Counted from the first letter of the stretch, positions 16,724-24,772 are shown. The stretch is 64,000 bases of DNA from Paenibacillus piri (GCF_004354045.1 NZ_SMRT01000004.1:372001-436000), one strand, 5' to 3'. The notes: generated by a model not told the origin, from the sequence alone. Numbers and translations are program-made.

Positions 16724-17146
16724 ATGGCAAAATATATTTACCCGGCAGTCTTTGACCCGAACGAGAACGGAGGATTTACCGTCACGTTCCCCGACCTTCC
16801 CGGCTGCATCACGGAAGGCGACGACATGGACGATGCCTTACGGATGGCATCGGAAGCGCTGGCCCTTCATCTGTATGGGATGGAACGCGATGGCGATCTG
16901 ATTCCATCCCCTTCGAAACCGGCCGACATCCAATTCACCGAAGATGCGGACGCGAACGCCTTTGTTTCATTGGTTCAAGCTCGGACAGAGCCGATTCGTG
17001 ATGAGCTACAGAATCGAGCCGTCAAGAAGACGCTCACCATCCCACAATGGCTGAACGAAGAAGCTGAATCAGCCGGTATTAACTTTTCCCAACTGTTACA
17101 GTATGCTTTAAAAGAAAAGCTCGGCATCATTGAAAAGCGGCCCTGA
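16724..17146 (+). CDS. hicB: HicB family antitoxin
   Basis: This antitoxin neutralises HicA and represses the operon. The 140-residue protein has the N-terminal partial RNase-H-like fold (YPAVFDPNENGGFTVTFPDL, then GCITEGDDMDDALRMASEAL). A C-terminal DNA-binding segment (KKTLTIPQWLNEEAESAGIN, SQLLQYALKEKL) is of the ribbon-helix-helix type. AAAAGGAGG lies 8 bases before the ATG. An excellent terminator overlaps the stop. Confidence 0.92.
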   Translation: MAKYIYPAVFDPNENGGFTVTFPDLPGCITEGDDMDDALRMASEALALHLYGMERDGDLIPSPSKPADIQFTEDADANAFVSLVQARTEPIRDELQNRAVKKTLTIPQWLNEEAESAGINFSQLLQYALKEKLGIIEKRP

Positions 17147-17160
17147 CCGGCCGCTTTTCC
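17133..17160 (+). terminator. hicAB terminator
   Basis: Ten-bp stem AAAAGCGGCC/GGCCGCTTTT overlapping the end of hicB, followed by a short pyrimidine run. Confidence 0.8.
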
Positions 17161-17209
17161 ACTTGTTATGCATTCAACGTCTTTCTAGCATCACATAGAT
17201 ATGATAATG

Positions 17210-17242
17210 CTGGCCGCCTCGGCAACCAACCAAAGCGGCCAG
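17210..17242. other. Hairpin after the HEPN-like pseudogene
   Basis: Perfect 8-bp stem CTGGCCGC/GCGGCCAG around a 17-base loop, 17 bp beyond the stop codon of the minus-strand frame. No T-run is present on either strand. Confidence 0.4.
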
Positions 17243-17258
17243 TATGTTGTTAGGCATA

Positions 17259-17906
17259 CTATTCATAGAATTCTCTATCACGTTCGGGAACGTTGCAGAG
17301 CTCCCGATAAATTAACTCCGAAAAGCTTTGTAGTATGCCGAGTAATCGTCTGCAATCTCCCAAGTCAACGACTATAGCGTTAATGTAGTCTGAGAAGTAA
17401 ACCCCTGAATTTTGAATATGCTCAAAATCGCTATTTTTATCTGTTGAACTATCTTGATGGACGAGCATATTTCTCACCTTATTCCAACTAAATACCTTAT
17501 CGTATAACTTCATATCACATTCTTTCAACTTTAGAGCTAGTAATTTATCCAAATATGTTACTGCATTAACGAATTCACCTTTAGTGTTTATCAAGTCGAG
17601 GCCAATACCGGTTCCAATGCCGCGTTGGACAACTATGCATAATAGCTTTAAGCTTTATTCGAAATCCCCAAATATCCCGGTAATCAGACCCCTGCTTAAA
17701 TTCGAAATAACTTCAGATTTTGAAACATTATACCCAGGCAAATTTTCAGAATAGTCACCAAGAGTAAAGTTCCTAGCTGAGTAACCCTCACCATTGAAAT
17801 GACTGCTCCAATATTCAATTAGCGCCAAGTTTTTTCCAACAAATGAGAAGAATTCATCTTTGAAGTTTTCAATTGATGAGAAGTATTCATCTTTGTCGTA
17901 GTACAC
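17259..17906 (-). pseudogene. HEPN-like protein gene interrupted by an in-frame stop
   Basis: Starting at a GTG with AAAGGGGAC 7 bases upstream, the frame reads MYYDKDEYFSS and runs 83 codons to GDFE, then TAA at 17655-17657. The same frame continues without shift for about 131 codons to YRELCNVPERDREFYE. Near the end is KVRNMLVHQDSS: R-N-x3-H is the RX4H motif of HEPN ribonuclease or helper domains, found in many toxin and defence proteins. No family is otherwise recognised. It could also be two small genes, but frame continuity favours one gene with a nonsense mutation. Confidence 0.45.
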
Positions 17907-17937
17907 TTTTAAGTCCCCTTTCAATGCAGATGTACAA

Positions 17938-17962
17938 AGAAAAAGCACCGGTTAAGGTGCTT
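17938..17962 (-). terminator. Terminator of the truncated surface-protein gene
   Basis: AAGCACC/GGTGCTT stem followed by five T in the minus direction, 6 bp beyond the stop at 17968. Confidence 0.7.
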
Positions 17963-17967
17963 AGAGG

Positions 17968-18201
17968 CTATGTCTTTTCCGAGTTTATATATATAGCAGG
18001 CCTATAATCGTTATCGTCTGTCGCACTCCCGGAAATCGTTAATGAGTTCGATTCCACAACTTCCGGCGTATTATCCACTTTCAGAGAAGGGCCGCCGATT
18101 TGGTATGTAATTTGTTTGTTTACGGTTGATGATTCGCTATTAAGCTTTGCAATGATACTAATTTCATAGGAACCTTCTTTATCCAGCTTATACCCTTCTG
18201 T
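17968..18201 (-). pseudogene. C-terminal remnant of a cell-surface protein with Ig-like repeat
   Basis: An open frame of about 77 codons without a start reads EGYKLDKEGSYEISIIAKLN then LKVDNTPEVVESNSLTISGS and ATDDNDYRPAIYINSEKT before TAG. The pattern (leading VDNTP, then TISGSATDDND) is typical of Ig-like modules in secreted Paenibacillus proteins. Its 5' part is cut off exactly at the right end of the IS200/IS605 remnant, so the insertion or later rearrangement removed the rest. Confidence 0.5.
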
Positions 18202-18318
18202 GACATACTCCCACCACCTACGCTAACGCTTAGAGGTGGGGGCTTCTTGGGACGTACCAGCTAACGCCAGCATAATGACCAAGCTATCCCCGGTTGCCCA
18301 ACGGTTCTCTATAACTGA
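18202..18318 (-). ncRNA. IS605 right end and likely omega-RNA scaffold remnant
   Basis: After the tnpB stop, the sequence keeps the features of IS605 right ends: GGGGATAGCTTGG, then an AAGAAGCCCCCACCTC.../...AGGTGGTGGGAG hairpin (about 18210-18242). In this family the segment doubles as the scaffold of the RNA that guides TnpB, with the guide lying just beyond the end, here in the surface-protein fragment. No intact TnpB is encoded beside it. Expression is unknown. Confidence 0.5.
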
Positions 18319-18613
18319 CTAAGCTATACCAAGCATTCGGCAACCTTCATTTTGGATATTGATCGCAGCATTGATATCTCGATCCAACACAGCACCGCAA
18401 CAACAGTTCCAAACCCTGGCTGACAATGCCAGTTCGCTTTGGACTGTTTGACAAAAGCGACAAAGTTTACTGGATGGAAACCATCTATCCATGACGACTA
18501 ATGACTTTCACAAGCATTTGATTATAGACAAATCGTACACAGCCAAAGGTTTTATTAATGAGAATTTCCTGTTCCGTACTGGGATAGATACGATATTTGA
18601 ATGCTTTGTTCAT
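18319..18613 (-). pseudogene. tnpB: TnpB with large internal deletion
   Basis: The first 42 codons (18485-18613) read MNKAFKYRIYPSTEQEILIN then KTFGCVRFVYNQML, the normal TnpB N-terminus, and end at TAG. From 18492, in another frame, MDRWFPSSKLCRFC begins the C-terminal zinc finger, and CCCGAVLDRDINAAINIQNE is the RuvC-III region. About 270 codons, including the other RuvC motifs, are missing between them. The start overlaps the tnpA stop (ATGA). Confidence 0.8.
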
Positions 18614-18889
18614 ATCTTCTCACCTTGACTTTCGATATAACGTCTCACCACTTCAATCGGCGCACCGCCTGTTGTTAGCAGACAGAAGCTTCTCGACCAG
18701 AAATATTCTTTCCATAGAGATTTTCTGAACGATATAGAATTTATAAAATTTTCAGCGAAGCTGAACAAATTCTATATCACAAGAGAAACTTCCGCTAAAT
18801 CGCGGTCGCTCATCCATGAATAGACTTCGGTAGAAGTTTTTCTTATGATGGAATATTCTTTCTTGATCAGACATGATGATGCGCTTTTA
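18610..18889 (-). pseudogene. tnpA: IS200-type TnpA, C-terminal fragment with insertion
   Basis: Frame fragments KSASSCLIKKEYSIIRK (18889 to about 18840) and FRKSLWKEYFWSRSFCLLTT followed by GGAPIEVVRRYIESQGEKI (to 18610) are consecutive parts of a Y1 transposase. The N-terminal half, with the HUH motif, is gone, while the tyrosine-bearing helix RRYIE remains. Between the two fragments lies a 110-116 bp unrelated insert. Confidence 0.75.
18727..18842. repeat. Small structured insertion inside tnpA
   Basis: About 110 bp interrupt the tnpA frame and are bracketed by the 6-mer TTTTCT (18721-18726 and 18837-18842). Inside is a hairpin with perfect 12-bp arms GATATAGAATTT/AAATTCTATATC (18731-18742, 18767-18778) enclosing TTCAGC-GAA-GCTGAA, and a second region with AACTTC/GAAGTT arms around CCGC/GCGG. 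It resembles a miniature element with a target duplication. Confidence 0.5.
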
Positions 18890-18891
18890 AA

Positions 18892-19233
18892 TTATTCTAC
18901 CCGAATCACGTCGTCAAATTGAAAAACTTCCCATGCAGCGCCTTTCTCCACCTTGATCAGGTTGTAACGCGGATCAAAAGCCGTTACGATTCCGGCAACC
19001 TGCCGGTCCTCGTGTTCCCTGAACAAGGTGACAGTGACAGGCAGAGCCTTGGATCGGGATGCTTTTAATTTGCCGAACAGCTCTTGCTGCTGCGCTTCCG
19101 TCAGCACCGGCTTCATTCTATTCGTCTGCCGCTTTACCGGGTCTGTGGTATCGCTGCGCTCCGGCCGCATCATGACGGGTGATTCCCGTGAGCTGTTCTT
19201 TTCGGGCTCCTTATATAATGCTTTACGATTCAT
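18892..19233 (-). CDS. YolD-like family protein
   Basis: A 113-residue protein starting MNRKALYKEPEKNS, with TGGAGGCGG before the ATG. The N-terminal half is polar; the C-terminal half (LPVTVTLFREHEDRQVAGIV, then FDPRYNLIKVEK and FDDVIRV) has the short beta-barrel layout of YolD-like proteins, which resemble Sm folds and are often found with UV-repair polymerase genes. No such polymerase is nearby. The stop codon is three bases from the broken IS element, which may have ended immediately against it. Confidence 0.5.
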   Translation of the reverse strand: MNRKALYKEPEKNSSRESPVMMRPERSDTTDPVKRQTNRMKPVLTEAQQQELFGKLKASRSKALPVTVTLFREHEDRQVAGIVTAFDPRYNLIKVEKGAAWEVFQFDDVIRVE

Positions 19234-19430
19234 ACTGGCAACCGCCTCCACAATAATACGAACTTATGTTCCTATTTTATACGAACGACCTCATATTATG
19301 CAAGAGAAGATTTTCATGCTTCAAACGAATTGCAGTTATCGCCAAAACAGGGCTGCTGTAGTAGAATAAAGCCGAATGGAACATGCAAGCAAATACTCCA
19401 GCCGATGGGGAAAAATCACGGGGGATGGCA

Positions 19431-19808
19431 ATGGGACTTTTTGATGCGATAATGGGCAACGCCTCTGAGGTAAAAATCGAAGAGGTTCAAGCGGAATTTT
19501 CGAACTTATTAGGAGATTCGGAAAGAATAGAACGGGCCTACAAGCTAATTCGCGATTTATTTATTTTTACGAACAAACGACTTATTTTGGTGGATAAGCA
19601 AGGAATTACAGGCAAGAAAATTGAATATCACTCCTACCCTTACAAAAGTATCTCTCATTTCAGTATTGAAACGGCGGGACATTTCGATCTGGATGCGGAA
19701 TTGAAGATATGGACTTCAGGAAGCTCGACTCCGGTCCAAAAGCAGTTCAACAGACAGCTGAACATTTACGAAATTCAAAAGATACTTTCCGAATACATTT
19801 TAAAATAA
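19431..19808 (+). CDS. Bacterial PH domain protein (YvbH-like)
   Basis: A 125-residue protein beginning MGLFDAIMGNASEV. The pattern of a small N-terminal helix, DLFIFTNKRLILVDKQGITG, then EYHSYPYKSISHFSIE and the closing INIYEIQKIL-like helix matches the bacterial pleckstrin-homology family. These are soluble cytoplasmic proteins of unknown role. The start was chosen at the ATG after GGGGGATGGC; a longer frame upstream lacks a binding site. It is followed by a strong terminator. Confidence 0.75.
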   Translation: MGLFDAIMGNASEVKIEEVQAEFSNLLGDSERIERAYKLIRDLFIFTNKRLILVDKQGITGKKIEYHSYPYKSISHFSIETAGHFDLDAELKIWTSGSSTPVQKQFNRQLNIYEIQKILSEYILK

Positions 19809-19820
19809 ATACGGAAAACA

Positions 19821-19855
19821 AAGCAGCCCAAGAATCGTCTTGGACTGCTTTTTTA
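19821..19855 (+). terminator. Terminator after the PH-domain gene
   Basis: AAGCAG(C)CCAAGA / TCTTGG(A)CTGCTT stem followed by TTTTTT. Confidence 0.85.
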
Positions 19856-19892
19856 GGCGTGTTTTCGCTGCTTACCGTACTAAAATGATGAA

Positions 19893-20846
19893 TTATGGCT
19901 TAACCAGCAGCGTTTGAAAATAATCGTCCTGCTTGAATTTGCGGTTCAGCTCAGGACAGTTGCTTTGCTGCGATTCGATCGTCCAGCCCGCAACCTTGGT
20001 GCCGCATACAACGGCTTCCTTCAGCGGCAAGCCCCTGACAAGCCCCATAACCGTTCCGGAAAAATAAGCGTCGCCCGCGCCGCTCGAATCAACCAATTGT
20101 ACAGGCATGACCGGTTGATAGCCGGATTCCTTCGTTCTGCGGTCATAATAAATCGAGCCCTTCTCGCCTAATGTAATCACCATCGAACGCAGTCCGTTGG
20201 CATCGACGTACGCGATTAAATGCTGCAGCATCGCATCCTGCCCCAAGTCGGCAAACGGCTTGCCCAGCAAGCGCCCGGCTTCGATCTCATTGCAGATGAA
20301 ACATTCAAGCTGGCGCAGCAGCGACGGATTGCCCAGGATGACGTCCAGATTGCCCGGAATGCCGTACACCGGCTTGTTATGCTCGGCGGCCAGCTCGACA
20401 ATGCTTTTGGAAATGCGCTCGTTCAGATCCAGCTCCAGCACGATATGCGACGATTGGCTGACCATATGGGAGCCGGAAGTCTGAATAATTCGCTCCAGCT
20501 CGGTCAGCCGCGGCATTTGCGATATGGAGCCTGCCAGATTGCCGGCCTGATCCAAAACCGCGAGCCACATTCCCATCCCCTGCTCGGCCTTGCCGATATA
20601 AGCGGTATGCAGTTTCAAAGCGGCCAGCCGCTGAATAATTTCGTCGCCGAGCCCGGTATTGTCCACCGTGGACACAAACGAAGTATTCAGCTCGAGATTG
20701 GCCAAATTTTCAGCTACGTTGCGGCCGACGCCTCCGTGAACAAATTGGATCGTGCCCAGATTTCTGCCGGCAGGCACGTACTGATTGTGAGAAAAGCCTT
20801 TGCAATCGACAAACACGGTACCGATAACGGTTACAAACGATGACAT
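19893..20846 (-). CDS. PfkB family sugar or nucleoside kinase
   Basis: A 317-residue ribokinase-fold kinase that phosphorylates a small sugar or nucleoside. The N-terminal GGVGRNVAENLANL (about residues 38-51) and the C-terminal ATP-site motif DSSGAGDAYFSG with the catalytic aspartate are both present. The GRN substitution in the first motif recalls pseudouridine kinases, but no pseudouridine glycosidase gene is adjacent, so the substrate is open. AAGGGG lies before the ATG. It stands alone in its transcription unit. Confidence 0.85.
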   Translation of the reverse strand: MSSFVTVIGTVFVDCKGFSHNQYVPAGRNLGTIQFVHGGVGRNVAENLANLELNTSFVSTVDNTGLGDEIIQRLAALKLHTAYIGKAEQGMGMWLAVLDQAGNLAGSISQMPRLTELERIIQTSGSHMVSQSSHIVLELDLNERISKSIVELAAEHNKPVYGIPGNLDVILGNPSLLRQLECFICNEIEAGRLLGKPFADLGQDAMLQHLIAYVDANGLRSMVITLGEKGSIYYDRRTKESGYQPVMPVQLVDSSGAGDAYFSGTVMGLVRGLPLKEAVVCGTKVAGWTIESQQSNCPELNRKFKQDDYFQTLLVKP

Positions 20847-21126
20847 GAATGAAAATTCCCCTTAACAAAATAATAGTTTCTTCTATTATTATATTTGAAT
20901 TCGGGGAGAAAAAGAAACTATATGTTTACATCTCCTTAAAAAATGTATCTCGTTTCATTTGCCGTCGCTTTTTTCCTTCAGCTGCTCCAAAAATTTTTGA
21001 TTTGCGGTGGAAGCGGTACGCCGATAACGCCCAAATTTTCAATGACGGACAGCTCTTCCCGTCCCGAGTAAAAATAAAGCGCCAACGTGCGAAAAACCGG
21101 CCTCATTCGGAACGCATTTACCAAAC

Positions 21127-22467
21127 TTAACCGATAATAATTTTTCCTTCCGGATAGCGGAACAGCTCTTTTTTCTGCTTCGGCTGAACGGCGAACGCCA
21201 GTGTCAATAAGCCGATCCGGCCGACAAACATAAGAATGATGATGATGATTTTTCCAGAAAACGTTAAATCCTCGGTCAAACCCATGCTTAACCCGACCGT
21301 TCCGAATGCGGAGGCTATTTCAAACAAGATCATGAGCAAGTCCTGCCTTTGAATGACGGATAACAGCATCGTAAAGCCGACAACGATAAAAACGGAAATA
21401 ACCGTCAACGTCACAGCCTTATAAATGTCCTTTTCCGGCAGACGATGGCGAAACATGACGACCTGCTCCTTGCCGCGGATCATCGAAAAGAGCGCCCCGA
21501 CCAGTACCGCAAAGGTCGTCAGCTTGATTCCGCCTCCAGTCGAGCCGGGCGCTGCGCCGATAAACATCATAATAATCATAAGAAACTGGGTCGCTTCGCG
21601 CAAACTGCCGATATCGACGGTGTTGATTCCTGCGGAGCGCAAGGTGATCGCCTGGAACAAGGATGCCAATATTTGAGTCGTCCAGTGCTCCCCGCCCAGC
21701 GTACGCATATTCGTATATTCAAAAACAAATATACAAACCGCGCTGATCAGCGTCAGGATGGCTGTCGTCGCCAGCACCACTTTGGTGTGGATAGACAGTC
21801 TTTTCGTCTTGGGATAATCGAGCAAATCCGAAATGACGATAAAGCCGATTCCGCCTAGCAAAATAAGCAGCATCGATACCAGATTGATAAACGTATCGCC
21901 CACAAAGGGCGAGAAACCGCCTACCAGCTCAAAGCCTGCATTGTTAAATATGGAAACCGAATGAAATACGGCAAAATAAAGCGCGCGGCCCAAGGGCATT
22001 TCCTGCGCCCAACGGATCGTATACAGGATGGTTGCCACTCCTTCGATCGTGATCGAATAAAGAAGCACCTTCCTGATCAGCCGTACAATTCCTTCCATCG
22101 TGGTCTGGTTTAACGTTTCCGAAAGAATAAGCCTGTCGCTCAACGAAACCTGTTTTTTCAAAGCCAGAGCAAACCAGGTGGCGACGGTCATAAATCCGAC
22201 TCCGCCGGCTTGTACCAGCACAAGTAAAATGATTTGCCCGAAAATGGAAAAATGCATTCCCGTATTGACAACGGTTAATCCGGTAACGCAGGTTGCCGAT
22301 GTCGCCGTAAACAGAGCGTCGATAAACGACAGCCGTATCCCGGCCTGCACGGAAATCGGAAGCATCAATAACAGGGTGCCGATCCCGATAATGAGCGCGA
22401 AACCGCCTGCCAAAACGCGCGAAGGGGTCAGCTTAATAAATTTAGATAAAAACCGCAATCTGTACAC
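21127..22467 (-). CDS. Ktr/Trk-type potassium uptake channel subunit
   Basis: An integral membrane K+ transporter of the TrkH/KtrB/KtrD family, 446 residues with four repeated M1-P-M2 units. Selectivity-filter loops are visible at ATCVTGLTVVN, NNAGFELVG, TLRSAGIN and FGTVGLSMGL. A regulatory KtrA/KtrC subunit is not encoded next to it, which is usual for ktrD-type orphans. The GTG start at 22467 places GAGG close; a TTG three codons later (22458) has better spacing to the same site. Confidence 0.9.
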   Translation of the reverse strand: MYRLRFLSKFIKLTPSRVLAGGFALIIGIGTLLLMLPISVQAGIRLSFIDALFTATSATCVTGLTVVNTGMHFSIFGQIILLVLVQAGGVGFMTVATWFALALKKQVSLSDRLILSETLNQTTMEGIVRLIRKVLLYSITIEGVATILYTIRWAQEMPLGRALYFAVFHSVSIFNNAGFELVGGFSPFVGDTFINLVSMLLILLGGIGFIVISDLLDYPKTKRLSIHTKVVLATTAILTLISAVCIFVFEYTNMRTLGGEHWTTQILASLFQAITLRSAGINTVDIGSLREATQFLMIIMMFIGAAPGSTGGGIKLTTFAVLVGALFSMIRGKEQVVMFRHRLPEKDIYKAVTLTVISVFIVVGFTMLLSVIQRQDLLMILFEIASAFGTVGLSMGLTEDLTFSGKIIIIILMFVGRIGLLTLAFAVQPKQKKELFRYPEGKIIIG

Positions 22468-22554
22468 CTCATTTATGTAGTTAGACCGCTTCTCATTTTA
22501 CCATATTAGGCCGTTCCGTCCTAACCTTTGATGCCTAACTTTCCATTCCGGAAA

Positions 22555-22581
22555 GAAAAAACTGCCGGATTGTTCCGGCAG
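22555..22581 (-). terminator. Terminator after nitroreductase gene
   Basis: Eight-bp stem CTGCCGGA/TCCGGCAG followed by TTTTTT in the minus direction. Confidence 0.85.
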
Positions 22582-22601
22582 CCTTAAAGGTTCGCAGCTT
22601 T

Positions 22602-23213
22602 TTATTTTACTTTCCCTTCAAAAATCACTTCCGACAACGGACGCCGGCCATTCGGCACCTCGCGTTCCCTCAATCCTTCCGGCAGCAGTGACTTTTCCCC
22701 CATATAACCGAGAGCGATAACGGCATGCAGTTCAAACTGCTCCGGCACATTTAACAGCTGGCGCGCTTTTTCCCGGTCGAATCCGCCCATTGCGTGCGTC
22801 ACCAGGCCAAGCAAGGTTGCCTGCAATGCTAGCATTCCCCAGGCAGTGCCGGCATCAAAGGAATGAGCCCCGTTCGGATCGCCGTTCGGTCTCAGTTTGT
22901 CGGAAGCGACAAGTACAAGAACAGGCGCCGATGACGCCCAGCTCAAATTGAATTCGCTTATAAACTGATGGAACACGCTGAGCTGCTCCTCCGTTCTGGC
23001 AACAAAAAACCGCCAAGGCTGGTCGTTAAACGACGATGGAGCCCAATGCGCCGCTTCAAGAACGGAGTATACATCCTGATCGCTCACTTTGCGGTTGGAA
23101 TAAGCGCGCGGCGACCAACGATTCAAAAAAAGCGGACTGACCGGATATTCGGAACCGCGGTTTCCCTGAACCTCCCGCGAAATTTCGCTTACAACTGTTG
23201 TCGTAGTACTCAT
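22602..23213 (-). CDS. Nitroreductase family protein
   Basis: A 203-residue FMN-dependent oxidoreductase of the nitroreductase fold. Characteristic parts are the phosphate-binding RWSPRAY near residue 33, AAHWAPSSFNDQPWRFFVA, GTAWGMLALQA, and a glycine-rich GYMGEKS. The physiological substrate (nitroaromatic, quinone or other) cannot be told from sequence. AGGAAGGCGG precedes the ATG, and a promoter with TTGCCA and TACTTT lies just upstream. It is a single-gene unit. Confidence 0.88.
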   Translation of the reverse strand: MSTTTTVVSEISREVQGNRGSEYPVSPLFLNRWSPRAYSNRKVSDQDVYSVLEAAHWAPSSFNDQPWRFFVARTEEQLSVFHQFISEFNLSWASSAPVLVLVASDKLRPNGDPNGAHSFDAGTAWGMLALQATLLGLVTHAMGGFDREKARQLLNVPEQFELHAVIALGYMGEKSLLPEGLREREVPNGRRPLSEVIFEGKVK

Positions 23214-23251
23214 TATAAATACCGCCTTCCTAATCGTAATAAACTTATTTT

Positions 23252-23280
23252 AAAGTAGCATATATCCTTTTAATTGGCAA
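23252..23280 (-). promoter_or_regulatory. Likely promoter of the nitroreductase gene
   Basis: TTGCCA (23275-23280) and TACTTT (23252-23257) with a 17-bp spacer on the minus strand, 38 bp before the start codon. Confidence 0.45.
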
Positions 23281-23403
23281 CCCGCCGTTTGAAGCTCGCT
23301 GGCCTGTCCGTTTTGAAGCTGATACTATTTTTCACTTAACAAGAAGCCCCGTATACATCTATAAACTGCCAGCAGCGCAAGCTTTCAAACTCGCATAAAA
23401 GCT

Positions 23404-23439
23404 AAAAAACTTCCCGACGCGCTGACGGCAGCCGGGAAG
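23404..23439 (-). terminator. Terminator after DNA ligase gene
   Basis: CTTCCCGGCTGC/GCG..CGGGAAG stem (arms 23410-23416 and 23433-23439) followed by six T in the minus direction. Confidence 0.8.
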
Positions 23440-23474
23440 CTCGCGATTTGTCATATGGAAATGGGATGATTGCA

Positions 23475-24329
23475 TTACATAATATTAACCAATGCCGGTT
23501 CTCTCAGCATCCCGTGACGGGTAAACCCGCGGTACATTACGTTCGCTTTAATTCCGGGCTTTAAGTATACAAAGCGGTCGCTCTCGAACCAAATCTTTTT
23601 TTTGCTTTTGGATAACAGGATTCGCTCCTGCTTCGGACTTACTTGCTGCTTCAGCATTCCGGCAGGCCGCATAACGCCGTCAACCTTCGTTTGCAACAGC
23701 CATCCGAATTCATGCTTGCAGTAGCCGGCGAGCTCAACCTCCGTATACCGGCGGTTCAAAACGCTGATCCAGTCATGCGAGCTGCGGGAAACATACAGAC
23801 TGTCTTTGCGCTTCGCCACAATTCCTTCCAGCGATTGCTCTACGGCTGTACGAAACAGCTCTTCGCCATTGTTCTCGACTTGCGGCACAAGACGAAACCG
23901 ATCGTTAGGAACCAGCAGCGACTCCAATATGGAACGCCGTTTCACCAGCGGCAAATTTCGCAAATCTCTGCCCTTATAATATAAAATATCCCATACCGCA
24001 ACATGCACCGGCCTTTGGCTGGCATAGGAGCGGATTTTCGTTTTCTGAGTCAAGCGGAGACGTTCCATCACCAGTTCATAATCCATGCTGCCTGTATCGG
24101 GGTTCATACAGCAGACTTCGCCATCCAGCACGACATCGTCTTGAAGCGGCACCTGTAACAGCTCGGGATACTGTTTCGTACAATCTTGCCGGCCGTGCGT
24201 AAACAGCCGCGTTTCTTTCGCGATAACCGACAGTATAATCCGGTGCCCGTCAAGTTTAGGTTCGAAAACAAAAGCCGGGTCTGAAAATGGCTCGTCTTTG
24301 GAATCCAGCAGCATCGGAGCAATAAACAT
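23475..24329 (-). CDS. ATP-dependent DNA ligase (LigD ligase-domain type)
   Basis: A 284-residue ligase that seals nicks using ATP. Motif I is in FEPKLDGHRI (catalytic lysine in KxDG, about residue 26), followed by DGEVCC (motif III), EGIVAKRKDS (motif IV) and an OB-fold ending with the VMRPAGML region. Polymerase and nuclease domains of full LigD are absent, and no ku gene is nearby. The ATG at 24329 follows AAGGGGGTGATG; longer versions upstream have no support. It is divergent from an SASP gene 100 bp away, hinting at a role in spore DNA repair. Confidence 0.85.
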   Translation of the reverse strand: MFIAPMLLDSKDEPFSDPAFVFEPKLDGHRIILSVIAKETRLFTHGRQDCTKQYPELLQVPLQDDVVLDGEVCCMNPDTGSMDYELVMERLRLTQKTKIRSYASQRPVHVAVWDILYYKGRDLRNLPLVKRRSILESLLVPNDRFRLVPQVENNGEELFRTAVEQSLEGIVAKRKDSLYVSRSSHDWISVLNRRYTEVELAGYCKHEFGWLLQTKVDGVMRPAGMLKQQVSPKQERILLSKSKKKIWFESDRFVYLKPGIKANVMYRGFTRHGMLREPALVNIM

Positions 24330-24366
24330 ATGCATCACCCCCTTCATTGTAACATGGACTTCTTCA

Positions 24367-24396
24367 TGAATAATTAGGGAAAACATGGGGATGCTA
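24367..24396 (+). promoter_or_regulatory. Putative sigma-G promoter of the SASP gene
   Basis: TGAATA (24367-24372), 17 bp, GATGCTA (24390-24396). This matches the sigma-G pattern (TGMATA, 17-18 bp, CATACTA) except at two positions of the -10, and lies 35 bp before the SASP start. Confidence 0.5.
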
Positions 24397-24431
24397 TGAC
24401 TACTTTCAAATATAACCAGGAGGTACTTAAG

Positions 24432-24674
24432 ATGGCAAATCAACAATCCAGATCCAGCAGCAATCAATTAATGGTTCAACAGGCAGCTTCTGCAATGGAG
24501 CGGCTGAAATACGAGGTTGCGCAGGAACTGGGCATACAAATTCCGCAGGACGGCTACTACGGTTATATGGCAACCCGCGATACCGGCGCCATTGGCGGCC
24601 ATATGGTTCGGCGGCTCGTGCAAATTGCGGAGCAGCAGCTCAGCGGCGGCTCCGGCCTCAACCGTATGTCCTGA
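24432..24674 (+). CDS. Alpha/beta-type small acid-soluble spore protein
   Basis: An 80-residue DNA-binding protein that coats and protects spore chromosomes. Family motifs are LMVQQAASAMERLKYEVAQE, LGIQIPQDGYYGYMATRDTG and the C-terminal GGHMVRRLVQIAEQQL. The germination-protease cleavage site lies in KYEVAQELGI. AGGAGG sits 8 bases before the ATG. The gene is presumably forespore-specific, and a sigma-G-like promoter is visible upstream. Confidence 0.95.
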   Translation: MANQQSRSSSNQLMVQQAASAMERLKYEVAQELGIQIPQDGYYGYMATRDTGAIGGHMVRRLVQIAEQQLSGGSGLNRMS

Positions 24675-24724
24675 TTTTCCGAGGCTACCCGTTAACTGCC
24701 GGGAAAGCTGCCGTTTACAACCTA

Positions 24725-24764
24725 GGATAAACGGATCCGCCGTCCATATCTACTTTCGATTCAA
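24725..24764 (+). repeat. Two-hairpin intergenic repeat, copy C (internally deleted)
   Basis: Keeps GGATAAACGGATCCGCCGTC at the left and the TACTTTCGATTCAAC right-hand end, but lacks the middle of the unit. Lies between the SASP gene and the shared terminator. Confidence 0.55.
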
Positions 24765-24772
24765 CGAAGAAA

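Larger units (their letters stand above)
18202..18889 (-). mobile_element. Decayed IS200/IS605-family element
   Basis: Order on the minus strand: 3' part of tnpA, overlapping tnpB with a large internal deletion, then a conserved right-end hairpin. The element starts abruptly at 18889, three bases from the stop codon of the YolD-like gene, and ends at about 18202 against the surface-protein fragment. The left end and most of tnpA are missing, so it cannot move by itself. Confidence 0.8.
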
